A stretch of DNA of 64,000 nt from an uncultured Lachnospiraceae bacterium (GTDB lineage Bacteria; Bacillota; Clostridia; Lachnospirales; Lachnospiraceae), in NCBI GenBank assembly GCA_910578335.1, contig CAJTPU010000006.1:62001-126000 (forward strand). The letters run 5' to 3'. The notes beneath the pieces were generated by a model that saw nothing but the letters and a program-made list of their open reading frames with translations, made no database searches and was not told where the DNA came from. This document shows positions 1-7,916 of the stretch, piece by piece; within the stretch, counting starts at the first letter, position 1, and each line of letters starts with the position of its first letter. Position numbers and translations under genes: made by a program.

Positions 1-585
1 CATGTGGGGCTTCAGGCGAGGCTGATGTCGCAGGCGCTCAGGAAGCTGACGTCGGTTATCAGCAAATCGAACTGTACGGTTGTATTTATCAACCAGCTTC
101 GAGAGAAGGTCGGCGTGATGTTCGGCAATCCCGAGACAACAACCGGCGGACGTGCATTAAAGTTTTATTCTTCCGTGCGGCTGGATGTGCGCCGTATTGA
201 GTCTTTAAAGCAGGGAGGCGAGGTTATCGGCAACCGGACGAGGGTAAAGGTGGTGAAGAACAAAATAGCGCCGCCCTTCAAGGAAGCGGAGTTTGATATT
301 ATGTTTGGCGAGGGTATCTCGATGGCGGGCGATATTCTGGATTTGGCGGCTGATATCGGCGTTATCAACAAATCCGGTGCCTGGTATGCCTATGAAGGCA
401 GCAAAATCGGACAGGGCAGGGAAAATGCGAAGCAGTATCTGAAGAGCAATCCTGAGGTTTGTGCCGAGGTAGAGGGAAAGGTGCGCGCCCACTACGGATT
501 GGATGCAGGTAAGGCAAAGGAAGAGAAGACGGAGGAAGCCGGGAATACGCCTGCAAAGGCAAAAGAAAAGAAAACAGGAGATTGA
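1..585 (+). CDS. recA: Recombinase RecA, C-terminal part (5' end outside window)
   Basis: This is the last 194 residues of RecA, the ATP-dependent strand-exchange protein of homologous recombination and SOS induction. The frame is open from base 1. Recognisable RecA segments are HVGLQARLMSQALRKL, then FINQLREKVGVMFG around DNA-binding loop L1 and NPETTTGGRALKFYSS around loop L2, followed by the C-terminal domain. The final 25 or so residues are a Lys/Glu/Ala-rich tail, typical of RecA. The Walker A region lies to the left of the window. recX follows 5 bases after the stop, the usual recA-recX arrangement. The identification is firm; the gene is cut only by the window edge. Confidence 0.97.
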   Translation, partial: HVGLQARLMSQALRKLTSVISKSNCTVVFINQLREKVGVMFGNPETTTGGRALKFYSSVRLDVRRIESLKQGGEVIGNRTRVKVVKNKIAPPFKEAEFDIMFGEGISMAGDILDLAADIGVINKSGAWYAYEGSKIGQGRENAKQYLKSNPEVCAEVEGKVRAHYGLDAGKAKEEKTEEAGNTPAKAKEKKTGD

Positions 586-590
586 AAGTC

Positions 591-1199
591 ATGATTGTGA
601 CACTGCTGTCGGAGATGTCGGCTTCCAGAGTAAAGGTATATATTGACGAGCAGCCCGCTTTTGTCCTGTACAAGGGCGAGCTGCGAAAATACAACCTGCG
701 GGAAGGGGCGCCTGTTGCAGAAGAGGCGTATGAAGAGCTGGTCTTTAAGGTGCTTCCTCTGCGTGCAAGAATGCGATGTATCAATCTGATAAAAGCGCGG
801 GACTATACGAAGGAGCAGCTTAGGCAGAAGCTTAAGCAGGGCGGATATCCCGAGCAGGTGATAGAAGAAACGCTTGCCTTTGCACAGGAGGAGCGCTACA
901 TTGACGATTTGCGTTATGCAGGTAATTTCATCGCCTGCAGTCATGAACGCAAAAGCAGGCGGCGGATAGAAAATGATTTGCTGCAAAAAGGGATTCCGGC
1001 AGAGACGGTCGCGGCGGCGTGGCACAGGTGGGAAGCCGAGGGCAATGTGCAAAAGGAAGAGGAGCAGATAAAGGCGCTGCTTGCCAAAAAACATTTTGAC
1101 GTGAGTGCGGCAGACCGAAATCAACTGCAGAAAATGTATGCTTTTTTGGCGCGGAAAGGCTTCGACGGGGACAAAATACGAAGGCTGCTTTTAAAATAA
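591..1199 (+). CDS. recX: Regulatory protein RecX
   Basis: RecX binds RecA filaments and limits their extension. The 202-residue protein has the helical RecX repeats: an N-terminal segment with a CINLIKARDYTKEQLRQKL stretch, then YIDDLRYAGNFI and a C-terminal FLARKGFDGDKIRRLL. I chose ATG 591 because the AGGAG about ten bases upstream fits it. An in-frame TTG at 582 would leave almost no spacing. It starts just after the recA stop, so the two are probably co-transcribed. Length and order match Firmicutes RecX. No terminator was seen directly behind it. Confidence 0.93.
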   Translation: MIVTLLSEMSASRVKVYIDEQPAFVLYKGELRKYNLREGAPVAEEAYEELVFKVLPLRARMRCINLIKARDYTKEQLRQKLKQGGYPEQVIEETLAFAQEERYIDDLRYAGNFIACSHERKSRRRIENDLLQKGIPAETVAAAWHRWEAEGNVQKEEEQIKALLAKKHFDVSAADRNQLQKMYAFLARKGFDGDKIRRLLLK

Positions 1200-1243
1200 G
1201 AAGGTATTTGTGTAAAGTTCTTTGCAAAGATAATCACTTGCGC

Positions 1244-1272
1244 TTGACATAAGTATCATTTTAATTTAAAAT
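1244..1272 (+). promoter_or_regulatory. Sigma-A promoter for rny
   Basis: TTGACA at 1244-1249 and TAAAAT at 1267-1272 are separated by exactly 17 bases. This is a near-consensus housekeeping promoter in the recX-rny gap. Transcription would start near 1279 and give a leader of roughly 145 bases before the RNase Y start codon. Confidence 0.8.
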
Positions 1273-1353
1273 TTAAGTGTTGTAAAATTGCTTTTAGAAT
1301 GTGCGTCATGTTCTATGTAAACGACATATACATACATTCTATAATAGATTTGG

Positions 1354-1390
1354 CATAATGCGGCAGCATTATGTTTTGGTCCAAGGACCA
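1354..1390 (+). other. Two tandem hairpins in the rny leader
   Basis: CATAATGC (1354-1361) and GCATTATG (1366-1373) form a perfect 8-bp stem around GGCA. Immediately after, TGGTCC (1377-1382) and GGACCA (1385-1390) form a second 6-bp dyad with a very short loop. Both lie between the rny promoter and its ribosome binding site (AAGGAGGTG, 1407-1415). There is no T tract, so they do not look like a terminator. Their role is unknown; RNA stability or processing is possible. Confidence 0.5.
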
Positions 1391-1424
1391 TGCACGAAAA
1401 CTTAATAAGGAGGTGCTCCTGTAC

Positions 1425-2981
1425 ATGTGGTATGTTCTATGTGCTTTGGGAGCAATAGTGGTTACGCTTGTCATCTCGATTCCGGTGACTGCAAAGATAG
1501 CGACTGAGCGGCGTAAAAAATACGTGGAAGCAAAGTTGGGTGATGCAGAAGTCAAAGCGAGAGAGATTATTGATGAAGCCTTAAAGACTGCAGAAGCCAA
1601 AAAACGCGAATCCCTGCTTGAAATCAAGGAAGAGTCCATTAAGACCAAAAATGAACTCGACAAGGAAATCAAGGAGCGCAGGGCGGAAGCGCAGCGTTAT
1701 GAGAGAAGGGTTCAGCAGAAAGAGGAGAACATCGATAAAAAAGCGGATGCTATTGAACGCAAAGAGGCAAGTCTGGCACAGCGCGAGGATTCTTTAAACA
1801 AGATGAAAGCGGAAGTGTCAAAGCTGAACGAACAGCGGGTACAGGAACTGGAGAGAATTTCCGGATTAACCTCTGAACAGGCAAAAGAGTATTTGTTGAA
1901 AATTGTTGAAGATGAAGTGAAACATGAAACGGCTGTGATGATCAAGGAAATGGAGAGTCGCGCCAAAGAAGAAGCAGACAAGAAAGCGAAGGAGTATGTA
2001 GTAAGTGCAATTCAGAGATGCGCAGCAGACCATGTCTCTGAAACTACTATTTCTGTCGTACAGCTTCCGAGCGATGAGATGAAAGGCAGGATTATCGGCA
2101 GGGAGGGACGTAATATCCGGACATTGGAGACAATGACGGGCGTTGATTTGATTATCGACGATACTCCCGAAGCGGTTATTCTGTCAGGGTTTGACCCTAT
2201 CCGGCGTGAGGTGGCAAGGATTGCCCTTGAGAAGCTGATTGTAGATGGACGCATCCATCCCGCCAGAATTGAAGAAATGGTGGAAAAAGCACAGAGGGAA
2301 GTCGAAGTAATGATTAAGGAGGAAGGCGAAGCCGCTACCCTCGAGGTTGGGGTACACGGCATTCATCCCGAACTTGTAAAATTACTTGGTAAGATGAAGT
2401 TCAGAACCAGTTATGGGCAGAATGCATTGAAGCATTCCATCGAAGTTGCACAGTTGTCGGGACTTCTGGCTGCGGAGATGGGATTGGACGTTCGTCTTGC
2501 AAAGCGTGCGGGACTTTTGCACGATATCGGCAAGGCTGTTGACCATGAGATGGAAGGTTCCCATATTCAGTTAGGTTCGGAGCTTTGCAGAAAGTATAGG
2601 GAGAACGCAACGGTAATCAATGCGGTTGAATCCCACCACGGCGACGTGGAAGCTACATCCCTGATTGCATGTATTGTACAAGCTGCTGATACAATATCCG
2701 CTGCAAGACCGGGCGCTAGAAGGGAAACACTGGAAACCTACACTAGCAGATTAAGACAATTAGAAGAAATCACAAACAATTTCAAAGGTGTTGACAAATC
2801 TTTTGCTATTCAGGCAGGTCGGGAAATTCGCGTAATGGTAGTTCCTGAGCAGATTACAGATGCTGATATGGTAGTATTGGCAAGAGATATTTCCAAGCAG
2901 ATTGAGGCTGAGTTGGAATATCCCGGACAAATCAAAGTCAATGTTATTCGTGAAAGCCGTGTAATCGACTACGCTAAGTAG
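1425..2981 (+). CDS. rny: Ribonuclease Y (RNase Y)
   Basis: RNase Y is the membrane-anchored endoribonuclease that starts mRNA turnover in Firmicutes. The 518-residue protein has a single N-terminal transmembrane helix (residues about 3-22), a long Glu/Lys/Ala/Arg-rich coiled coil (about 25-200), a KH domain with the GREGRNIRTLE motif, and an HD domain with HDIGKAVDHE and a later ESHHGD segment. Start ATG 1425 is set by AAGGAGGTG nine bases upstream. The frame is open back to 1371, but that stretch runs over the leader hairpins and is not expected to be translated. Length matches the family. It has its own promoter and is followed by a strong terminator, so it is probably monocistronic. Confidence 0.96.
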   Translation: MWYVLCALGAIVVTLVISIPVTAKIATERRKKYVEAKLGDAEVKAREIIDEALKTAEAKKRESLLEIKEESIKTKNELDKEIKERRAEAQRYERRVQQKEENIDKKADAIERKEASLAQREDSLNKMKAEVSKLNEQRVQELERISGLTSEQAKEYLLKIVEDEVKHETAVMIKEMESRAKEEADKKAKEYVVSAIQRCAADHVSETTISVVQLPSDEMKGRIIGREGRNIRTLETMTGVDLIIDDTPEAVILSGFDPIRREVARIALEKLIVDGRIHPARIEEMVEKAQREVEVMIKEEGEAATLEVGVHGIHPELVKLLGKMKFRTSYGQNALKHSIEVAQLSGLLAAEMGLDVRLAKRAGLLHDIGKAVDHEMEGSHIQLGSELCRKYRENATVINAVESHHGDVEATSLIACIVQAADTISAARPGARRETLETYTSRLRQLEEITNNFKGVDKSFAIQAGREIRVMVVPEQITDADMVVLARDISKQIEAELEYPGQIKVNVIRESRVIDYAK

Positions 2982-3007
2982 AGTAAATTGAATATTGAAT
3001 AGGAAGC

Positions 3008-3040
3008 AAAAGCGCGGACTGAAAAACCCGCGCTTTTTTT
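3008..3040 (+). terminator. Intrinsic terminator after rny
   Basis: AAAAGCGCGG (3008-3017) pairs with CCGCGCTTTT (3028-3037), and the T run continues to 3040. It is a classic Rho-independent terminator 26 bases past the rny stop. Confidence 0.9.
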
Positions 3041-3191
3041 CGCGCAAAAAAATAAAAGTTTTGCTTGTGTTCCCTTCCGCGATATAGTAGAATATACAAG
3101 GCGTGTATGATTGTATACGATTATCCAATCGGATAAAAGAGAAAAGAACGTGCCGGAAAAGATATGGCGCCGGCAGGGTGGAAAGGAAAAG

Positions 3192-4484
3192 ATGAAAATG
3201 AAAGCATATCAGGAAATGGACAGGGACGAACTGGAAGCGCTTAGAGAAGAGCTGAATCAGGCATATGAGAAGGCGAAGGGCATGGGACTGAAGCTGGATA
3301 TGTCCAGAGGGAAGCCGTCCGAGACACAGCTCAATATGACGATGCCAATTATGGACACACTTCGTGCGGACAGCGATTTGCGGACGGAGGGCGGTGTGGA
3401 CTGCCGCAACTATGGTCTGATGGACGGCATTCCTGAGGCAAAAGAGCTTATGGGCGCCATGATAGGCGTTCCTGCAGAAAAAGTGATTGTCTGCGGCAAT
3501 GCGAGCCTGTCCCTTATGTACGATGCGGTATCCCGTTCCATGACGCATGGCGTCTGCGGCAGTACACCATGGTGCAAGCTGGATAAGGTGAAATTTTTGT
3601 GTCCGGTTCCGGGATATGACAGACATTTTGCAATTACGGAGCATTTTGGCATTGAGATGATTCCGGTTCCCATGACTGCCGAGGGACCTGATATGGATAT
3701 GGTGGAGCAGTATGTCAACCATGACGAAGCGGTGAAAGGAATCTGGTGTGTGCCTAAGTATTCCAATCCGCAGGGAATTACCTATTCCGATGAAACGGTA
3801 AGACGCTTTGCAGCGCTTTCGCCTGCGGCAGAGGATTTTAGAATTTACTGGGACAATGCGTATGTCATTCATCATCTTTATGAGGATTCACAGGATGAGC
3901 TTCTGGAGATTTTGGGCGAATGTGAAAAGGCGGGCAATCCGGATATGGTTTATGAGTTTGTTTCCACTTCCAAGGTGACCTTTTCGGGCGCGGGCATTGC
4001 GGCGATTGCGTCTTCCCCTAAGAATCTGGAGTTTATTAAGAAATCCATGACGATTCAGACAATCGGGTATGACAAGATTAACCAACTCAGGCACGTGAGG
4101 TATTTTAAGAATATCGACGGTCTGAAGGCACAGATGAAAAAGCAGGCGGACATTATCCGGCCTAAATTTGAGGCTGTGATTCGGATTTTGGAAAGGGAGC
4201 TGGGCGGTCTGGGCGTTGCCACATGGATTTCGCCAAAGGGAGGGTATTTTATTTCCTTTAATGCCATGCCTGGCTGTGCAAAACAAATTGTGGCAAAATG
4301 CAGGGAGGCAGGTGTTGTCATGACGGGAGCGGGCGCTACTTACCCCTATGGAAAAGACCCTGAAGACAGCAACATTCGTATTGCACCTTCTTTCCCGACA
4401 CCGGGAGAAATGGCGCAGGCAGCGGAATTGTTTACGCTCTGTGTTAAACTGGTCAGCGTAGAAAAGCTTTTGGAAGATAAGTAA
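3192..4484 (+). CDS. PLP-dependent class I/II aminotransferase (aspartate aminotransferase-like)
   Basis: The 430-residue protein resembles the aspartate aminotransferase subgroup of fold-type I PLP enzymes (Asp_aminotransf family). It would move the amino group of aspartate or a related amino acid to 2-oxoglutarate. Visible features are the substrate-side motif SRGKPSETQLNM, the segment VCGNASLSLMYDA, the central WCVPKYSNPQGITYS, the YWDNAYVIHHL stretch with the cofactor-contacting Asp, and the likely Schiff-base lysine in EFVSTSKVTFSGAG. ATG 3192 follows GGAAAGGAAAAG; the upstream in-frame extension to 3111 has no ribosome binding site. A possible promoter lies near 3064-3093 (TTGTGT, TAGAAT, 18-base spacer). 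Substrate specificity cannot be read from the sequence. Confidence 0.85.
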   Translation: MKMKAYQEMDRDELEALREELNQAYEKAKGMGLKLDMSRGKPSETQLNMTMPIMDTLRADSDLRTEGGVDCRNYGLMDGIPEAKELMGAMIGVPAEKVIVCGNASLSLMYDAVSRSMTHGVCGSTPWCKLDKVKFLCPVPGYDRHFAITEHFGIEMIPVPMTAEGPDMDMVEQYVNHDEAVKGIWCVPKYSNPQGITYSDETVRRFAALSPAAEDFRIYWDNAYVIHHLYEDSQDELLEILGECEKAGNPDMVYEFVSTSKVTFSGAGIAAIASSPKNLEFIKKSMTIQTIGYDKINQLRHVRYFKNIDGLKAQMKKQADIIRPKFEAVIRILERELGGLGVATWISPKGGYFISFNAMPGCAKQIVAKCREAGVVMTGAGATYPYGKDPEDSNIRIAPSFPTPGEMAQAAELFTLCVKLVSVEKLLEDK

Positions 4485-4526
4485 AATCATTTTGTTTAGA
4501 AAGCAAACAGGGAAAGGCGGAGTCTT

Positions 4527-5063
4527 ATGGCAGAGGAATTTAAGAGACTGAGCAGGGATTTGGTACAAAAGGGCGCCATTATCGATTACTATCAGGATAC
4601 GGTGCAGGTGCCGAACGGCAACATTGTAAAGTGGGATTTTATCGGGCATAAGGGAGCGGCAGCGGTGGTTCCGGTCAGAGAGGACGGAAAAATCCTCATG
4701 GTGAGGCAGTATCGGAACGCGCTCGACAGGTATACGCTGGAGGTTCCGGCAGGCGGATTAAACGGGGCTGACGAGCCGACGAGAACGGCGGCGGCGAGGG
4801 AGCTGGAGGAGGAAACCGGATACTGTACGGAAGAACTGGATTTTTTGATTACTATCCGTACAACGGTTGCTTTCTGCAATGAAAAGATTGATATTTATGT
4901 TGCAAGGAATCTTTCACCGGGCAGGCAGCACTTGGATGAAGATGAATTTATCAATGTGGAAGCATATACCGTAGAGGAACTGATGAATATGATATATGAT
5001 TGTACCATTCAGGATTCCAAAACCATATGCGCCATTATGACATACGCGCACAAGTATTTGTAG
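4527..5063 (+). CDS. Nudix hydrolase, ADP-ribose pyrophosphatase type
   Basis: The 178-residue protein has a complete Nudix box, Gx5Ex7REUxEExGU, read as GLNGADEPTRTAAARELEEE followed by TGY. The preceding RQYRNALDRYTLEVPAGG is typical of ADP-ribose pyrophosphatases (NudF/YqkG type), which split ADP-ribose into AMP and ribose 5-phosphate. The GGCGGAG ribosome binding site precedes ATG 4527. The gene begins 42 bases after the aminotransferase stop and is probably co-transcribed with it. The ADP-ribose preference comes from family resemblance only. Confidence 0.85.
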   Translation: MAEEFKRLSRDLVQKGAIIDYYQDTVQVPNGNIVKWDFIGHKGAAAVVPVREDGKILMVRQYRNALDRYTLEVPAGGLNGADEPTRTAAARELEEETGYCTEELDFLITIRTTVAFCNEKIDIYVARNLSPGRQHLDEDEFINVEAYTVEELMNMIYDCTIQDSKTICAIMTYAHKYL

Positions 5064-5156
5064 CATCGGCATAATTGTTTTTTCACCGTCATACAATAGA
5101 GCGTAACGGACAATCAGGGAAGGGACGCGCGCCAAAGCACGCAGATAGGAGTAAGA

Positions 5157-5771
5157 ATGCGTTGGTTGAGACGGTCGGAATTGGAGCAGGGTAAAATGCT
5201 TGCAGTGATTGCAGCAGTAGGTTTTGTTGCAGGGCTTTTGCTGATGAATCTGGGTAAAAAGGCATTGCTTTACAATACCGGTCTTTTGAGCGAATATACG
5301 CTTTATGACATGAAATATTCCGGTGTTGACAGTCATGCCTTTTTTTTGTATCTGCTGCAGAAAAGAATAGGAATCGCGCTTGTGCTTGCCGTTTTGTCTA
5401 CCACCTGGCTGGGAATGGCGGCGGCATGGACGGGGGCGGCATGGCTGGGAGTTTCCTTTGGCATGTTGATGATGGCTTCCATGCTGCGGTATGGATTAAA
5501 AGGAATACTGCTGATATTTGCGGGTGTATTTCCGCAGATTCTGGTGTACTTTCCGGCAGCGCTATTGCTGCTGCAGTGGATTCAGGAATTTTGTATGGCA
5601 ATTTATTATCCGGAAAGACTGCAGGAATTTCAAGAGGTGAAGGATAGGAGCCAGCTTCTTCGAAAAAAAGCGCTGCGCCTTCCGCTGCTCTTGACAGCGC
5701 TTGCCTTCGGCTGTCTGCTGGAGGGGTATATCAATCCTAAAATTGTCTCCGGTTTGTTAAAGATTTTTTGA
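5157..5771 (+). CDS. spoIIM: Stage II sporulation protein M (SpoIIM-like)
   Basis: The 204-residue integral membrane protein has about five hydrophobic segments: near residues 14-32, 68-85, 90-105, 113-137 and 172-190. SpoIIM belongs to the DMP complex (SpoIID, SpoIIM, SpoIIP) that drives engulfment of the forespore and is the scaffold that recruits the other two. Length and topology fit, and the spoIIM-xerD neighbour pair is common in Clostridia. AGGAG six bases before ATG 5157 fixes the start. It supports a sporulating ancestry but does not prove that this organism still sporulates. Confidence 0.8.
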   Translation: MRWLRRSELEQGKMLAVIAAVGFVAGLLLMNLGKKALLYNTGLLSEYTLYDMKYSGVDSHAFFLYLLQKRIGIALVLAVLSTTWLGMAAAWTGAAWLGVSFGMLMMASMLRYGLKGILLIFAGVFPQILVYFPAALLLLQWIQEFCMAIYYPERLQEFQEVKDRSQLLRKKALRLPLLLTALAFGCLLEGYINPKIVSGLLKIF

Positions 5772-5778
5772 GTTTTCA

Positions 5779-5807
5779 TTGCTTTTCGGAAAGCGAATGC
5801 GTATAAT
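5779..5807 (+). promoter_or_regulatory. Sigma-A promoter for xerD
   Basis: TTGCTT (5779-5784) and TATAAT (5802-5807) are separated by 17 bases. The site sits between the spoIIM stop and the xerD start. Confidence 0.75.
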
Positions 5808-5861
5808 GAAATTCTAACAGAGAAGCGAAACGGGGAGCAAAAACGGAGGGTGCAAGAGCTC

Positions 5862-6746
5862 ATGGAAGGTGCGATAGATGCCTTTATGGTTTATTTGGAA
5901 GAGGTGAAAAAGAAGGCGGTGAGCACAAGAGCGGCTTACCATAGTGATTTGTGCAAGCTGCAGGGATTTTTGGACGGTCTCGGGGTGAGCAGGGTAGAGG
6001 AGATTTCCCGGACAAACTTGAATTCCTATATTCTTTATCTGGAAAAAAACTGCTTTGCCCAGACCACCATTTCCAGAAATATCGCATCAATTAAAGCATT
6101 TTTTCATTTTCTGTTTAAAGAAAAAAGAGTCATTGAGGATATTGCAGAGGATTTGAAAACGCCCAGAATTGAAAAGCGCGTGCCCGGAATACTGACGGCG
6201 GAGGAGGTGGATAGGCTTCTGCAGCAGCCTTCGGGTGATTCTGCAAAGGAGTGCAGGGACAGAGCCATGCTGGAGCTTTTATATGCCACGGGTATCCGTG
6301 TATCGGAACTGCTTTCCCTAAAGCTGTCGGGCGTGAATTTGAAAATGGGGTTTGTCATGTGCGGCAGTGCAGGCAGGGAGCGTGTGATTCCTTTTGGCAG
6401 CAAGGCGCGCAGCGCGCTGGTGCAATATCTGGAGTCGGCAAGAGGAACTATGATTGCAAACGAGTCGCAGGAGGTTCTCTTTGTCAACTGTCTGGGACAG
6501 CCTATGAGCAGGCAGGGATTCTGGAAGCTTGTGAAAGAGTACGGCAGGCAGGCGGGTATCAGTTCTGAGATGACACCCCATACCCTGAGACATTCTTTTG
6601 CCGCGCATCTTTTGGAAAATGGAGCGGATTTGCGGAGCGTGCAGGAAATGATGGGACATGCCGACATATCTGCCACGCAGGTCTATCAGCGTATGAGCCG
6701 CAATTCGATAAGAGAAGTATATACAAGAGCCCATCCGAGAGGATGA
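5862..6746 (+). CDS. xerD: Site-specific tyrosine recombinase XerD-like, hairpin lysine replaced
   Basis: The 294-residue tyrosine recombinase matches XerD, which with XerC resolves chromosome dimers at dif. An N-terminal SAM-like DNA-binding domain (about 1-90) leads into the catalytic domain. The active-site Arg is in YATGIRVSELL, the HxxR pair in TPHTLRHSFAAHLL, the second His in MMGHADIS and the nucleophilic Tyr in TQVYQRMS. The beta-hairpin lysine, GKGNKER in E. coli XerD, is not kept: this protein reads CGSAGRER, putting Ser at that place. ATG 5862 is preferred, 11 bases after CGGAGGG; GTG 5850 abuts that site. The gene has its own promoter and a terminator that overlaps its stop. Confidence 0.88.
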   Translation: MEGAIDAFMVYLEEVKKKAVSTRAAYHSDLCKLQGFLDGLGVSRVEEISRTNLNSYILYLEKNCFAQTTISRNIASIKAFFHFLFKEKRVIEDIAEDLKTPRIEKRVPGILTAEEVDRLLQQPSGDSAKECRDRAMLELLYATGIRVSELLSLKLSGVNLKMGFVMCGSAGRERVIPFGSKARSALVQYLESARGTMIANESQEVLFVNCLGQPMSRQGFWKLVKEYGRQAGISSEMTPHTLRHSFAAHLLENGADLRSVQEMMGHADISATQVYQRMSRNSIREVYTRAHPRG

Positions 6747-6757
6747 GCTCTTTTTTT
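6726..6757 (+). terminator. Intrinsic terminator of xerD
   Basis: AGAGCcCATCC (6726-6736) pairs with GGATGaGCTCT (6741-6751) around GAGA, and seven Ts end at 6757. The stem includes the last codons and stop of xerD. Confidence 0.88.
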
Positions 6758-6795
6758 GTGACAGTAGAATTTTTGCGGAAAGCGGATGTAATTGT

Positions 6796-7824
6796 TTACT
6801 CGTAATCTGCAATATCGTAAATAAGCCGTTCCGTGTCCGCCCAGCCAAGACACGGGTCGGTAATGGATTTGCCATAGATACCGCCGCCCACCTTTTGACA
6901 GCCTTCTTCGATGTAGCTTTCTACCATGACGCCCTTTACCAGCTTGTGAATATCCGGACTCAGCTTGCGGCTGTGCATAACTTCTTTGACAATGCGAATC
7001 TGCTGTTTAAACTGCTTGTTGGAATTGCTGTGGTTGGAGTCGATGATGCAGGCGGGATTTTTTAAATCCCGTTCATTGTAAAGGTTTAAAAGGGTGTTTA
7101 AATCTTCATAATGATAATTGGGAAGATTGCGTCCGTATTTGTTGGTAGCACCCCGCAGAACGGTATGTGCAAGTTCGTTTCCGGTAGTTTTTACCTCCCA
7201 GCCGCGATAGATGAAGGAGTGGGGATGCTGTGCCGCATGTACGGAATTGAGCATAACGGAAAAGTCGCCGCTTGTGGGGTTTTTCATGCCCGCAGGCACG
7301 TCGAAGCCGCTGCAGGCAAGACGATGCTGCTGGTCCTCCACAGAACGGGCGCCAATTGCAACATAGGATAAAATATCAGAAACATAGCGCCAGTTTTCCG
7401 GATAAAGCATCTCGTCCGCCGCCGTCAGCCCGCTTTCTTCAATGGCGCGAATCTGCATTTTCCGCATGGCAATCAGTCCGGCAAGGAAGTCGGGCTTTTT
7501 TTCGGGGTCGGGCTGCGATACGATGCCTTTGTAGCCTTCTCCTGTGGTACGGGGTTTGTTGGTATAGATGCGGGGAATTAAAAGCAGCTTGTCTTTTACC
7601 TTTTCATTCACCTCTGCCAGTCTGTTTACATAATCACAGACAGAATCCTCGTTGTCCGCGGAGCAGGGACCGATAATAACCAGAAATTTACTGCTTTTTC
7701 CGGTGAAAACCTCTTTGATTTCCGCATCGCGTTTTTCTTTAATCCGTGCCAGTGCATCCGGCAGGGGAAACAGCTCCCTGATTTCCGCCGGAGTGGGCAG
7801 TTTTTTGATAAATTCAAAGCTCAT
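6796..7824 (-). CDS. aroF: 3-deoxy-7-phosphoheptulonate synthase (DAHP synthase, class I)
   Basis: The enzyme joins phosphoenolpyruvate and erythrose 4-phosphate, the first step of the shikimate pathway to aromatic amino acids. The 342-residue protein has the class I AroF/G/H signature: LVIIGPCSADNEDSV, the substrate-binding IYTNKPRTTGEGYKG, GARSVEDQQHRLACSG, GMKNPTSGDF, and the late IDSNHSNSNK stretch. ATG 7824 is chosen for the AAAGGTG site about eight bases upstream; the longer frame to 7863 has no such site. It is convergent with xerD. Which aromatic amino acid inhibits it cannot be told from sequence alone. Confidence 0.93.
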   Translation of the reverse strand: MSFEFIKKLPTPAEIRELFPLPDALARIKEKRDAEIKEVFTGKSSKFLVIIGPCSADNEDSVCDYVNRLAEVNEKVKDKLLLIPRIYTNKPRTTGEGYKGIVSQPDPEKKPDFLAGLIAMRKMQIRAIEESGLTAADEMLYPENWRYVSDILSYVAIGARSVEDQQHRLACSGFDVPAGMKNPTSGDFSVMLNSVHAAQHPHSFIYRGWEVKTTGNELAHTVLRGATNKYGRNLPNYHYEDLNTLLNLYNERDLKNPACIIDSNHSNSNKQFKQQIRIVKEVMHSRKLSPDIHKLVKGVMVESYIEEGCQKVGGGIYGKSITDPCLGWADTERLIYDIADYE

Positions 7825-7871
7825 ACTTACCGCACCTTTCCTTTCAAGTCCGAAAAATTTCACAGCATTTT

Positions 7872-7900
7872 ATTATATAATAAATGAGGAAGGAGCGCAA
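7872..7900 (-). promoter_or_regulatory. Sigma-A promoter for aroF
   Basis: On the minus strand, TTGCGC (complement of 7895-7900) and TATAAT (complement of 7872-7877) are 17 bases apart. The site sits just downstream of the flippase gene and just upstream of aroF. Confidence 0.72.
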
Positions 7901-7916
7901 GTTTTTTGCCGGAACT

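Noticed and set aside
1200..1424. Short coding frame in the recX-rny gap
   Set aside because: Only the RNase Y frame stays open, and it runs over two hairpins; the gap is better read as a promoter and leader.
3111..3191. Aminotransferase frame extended upstream
   Set aside because: No ribosome binding site and no family likeness; it would include the likely promoter start region.
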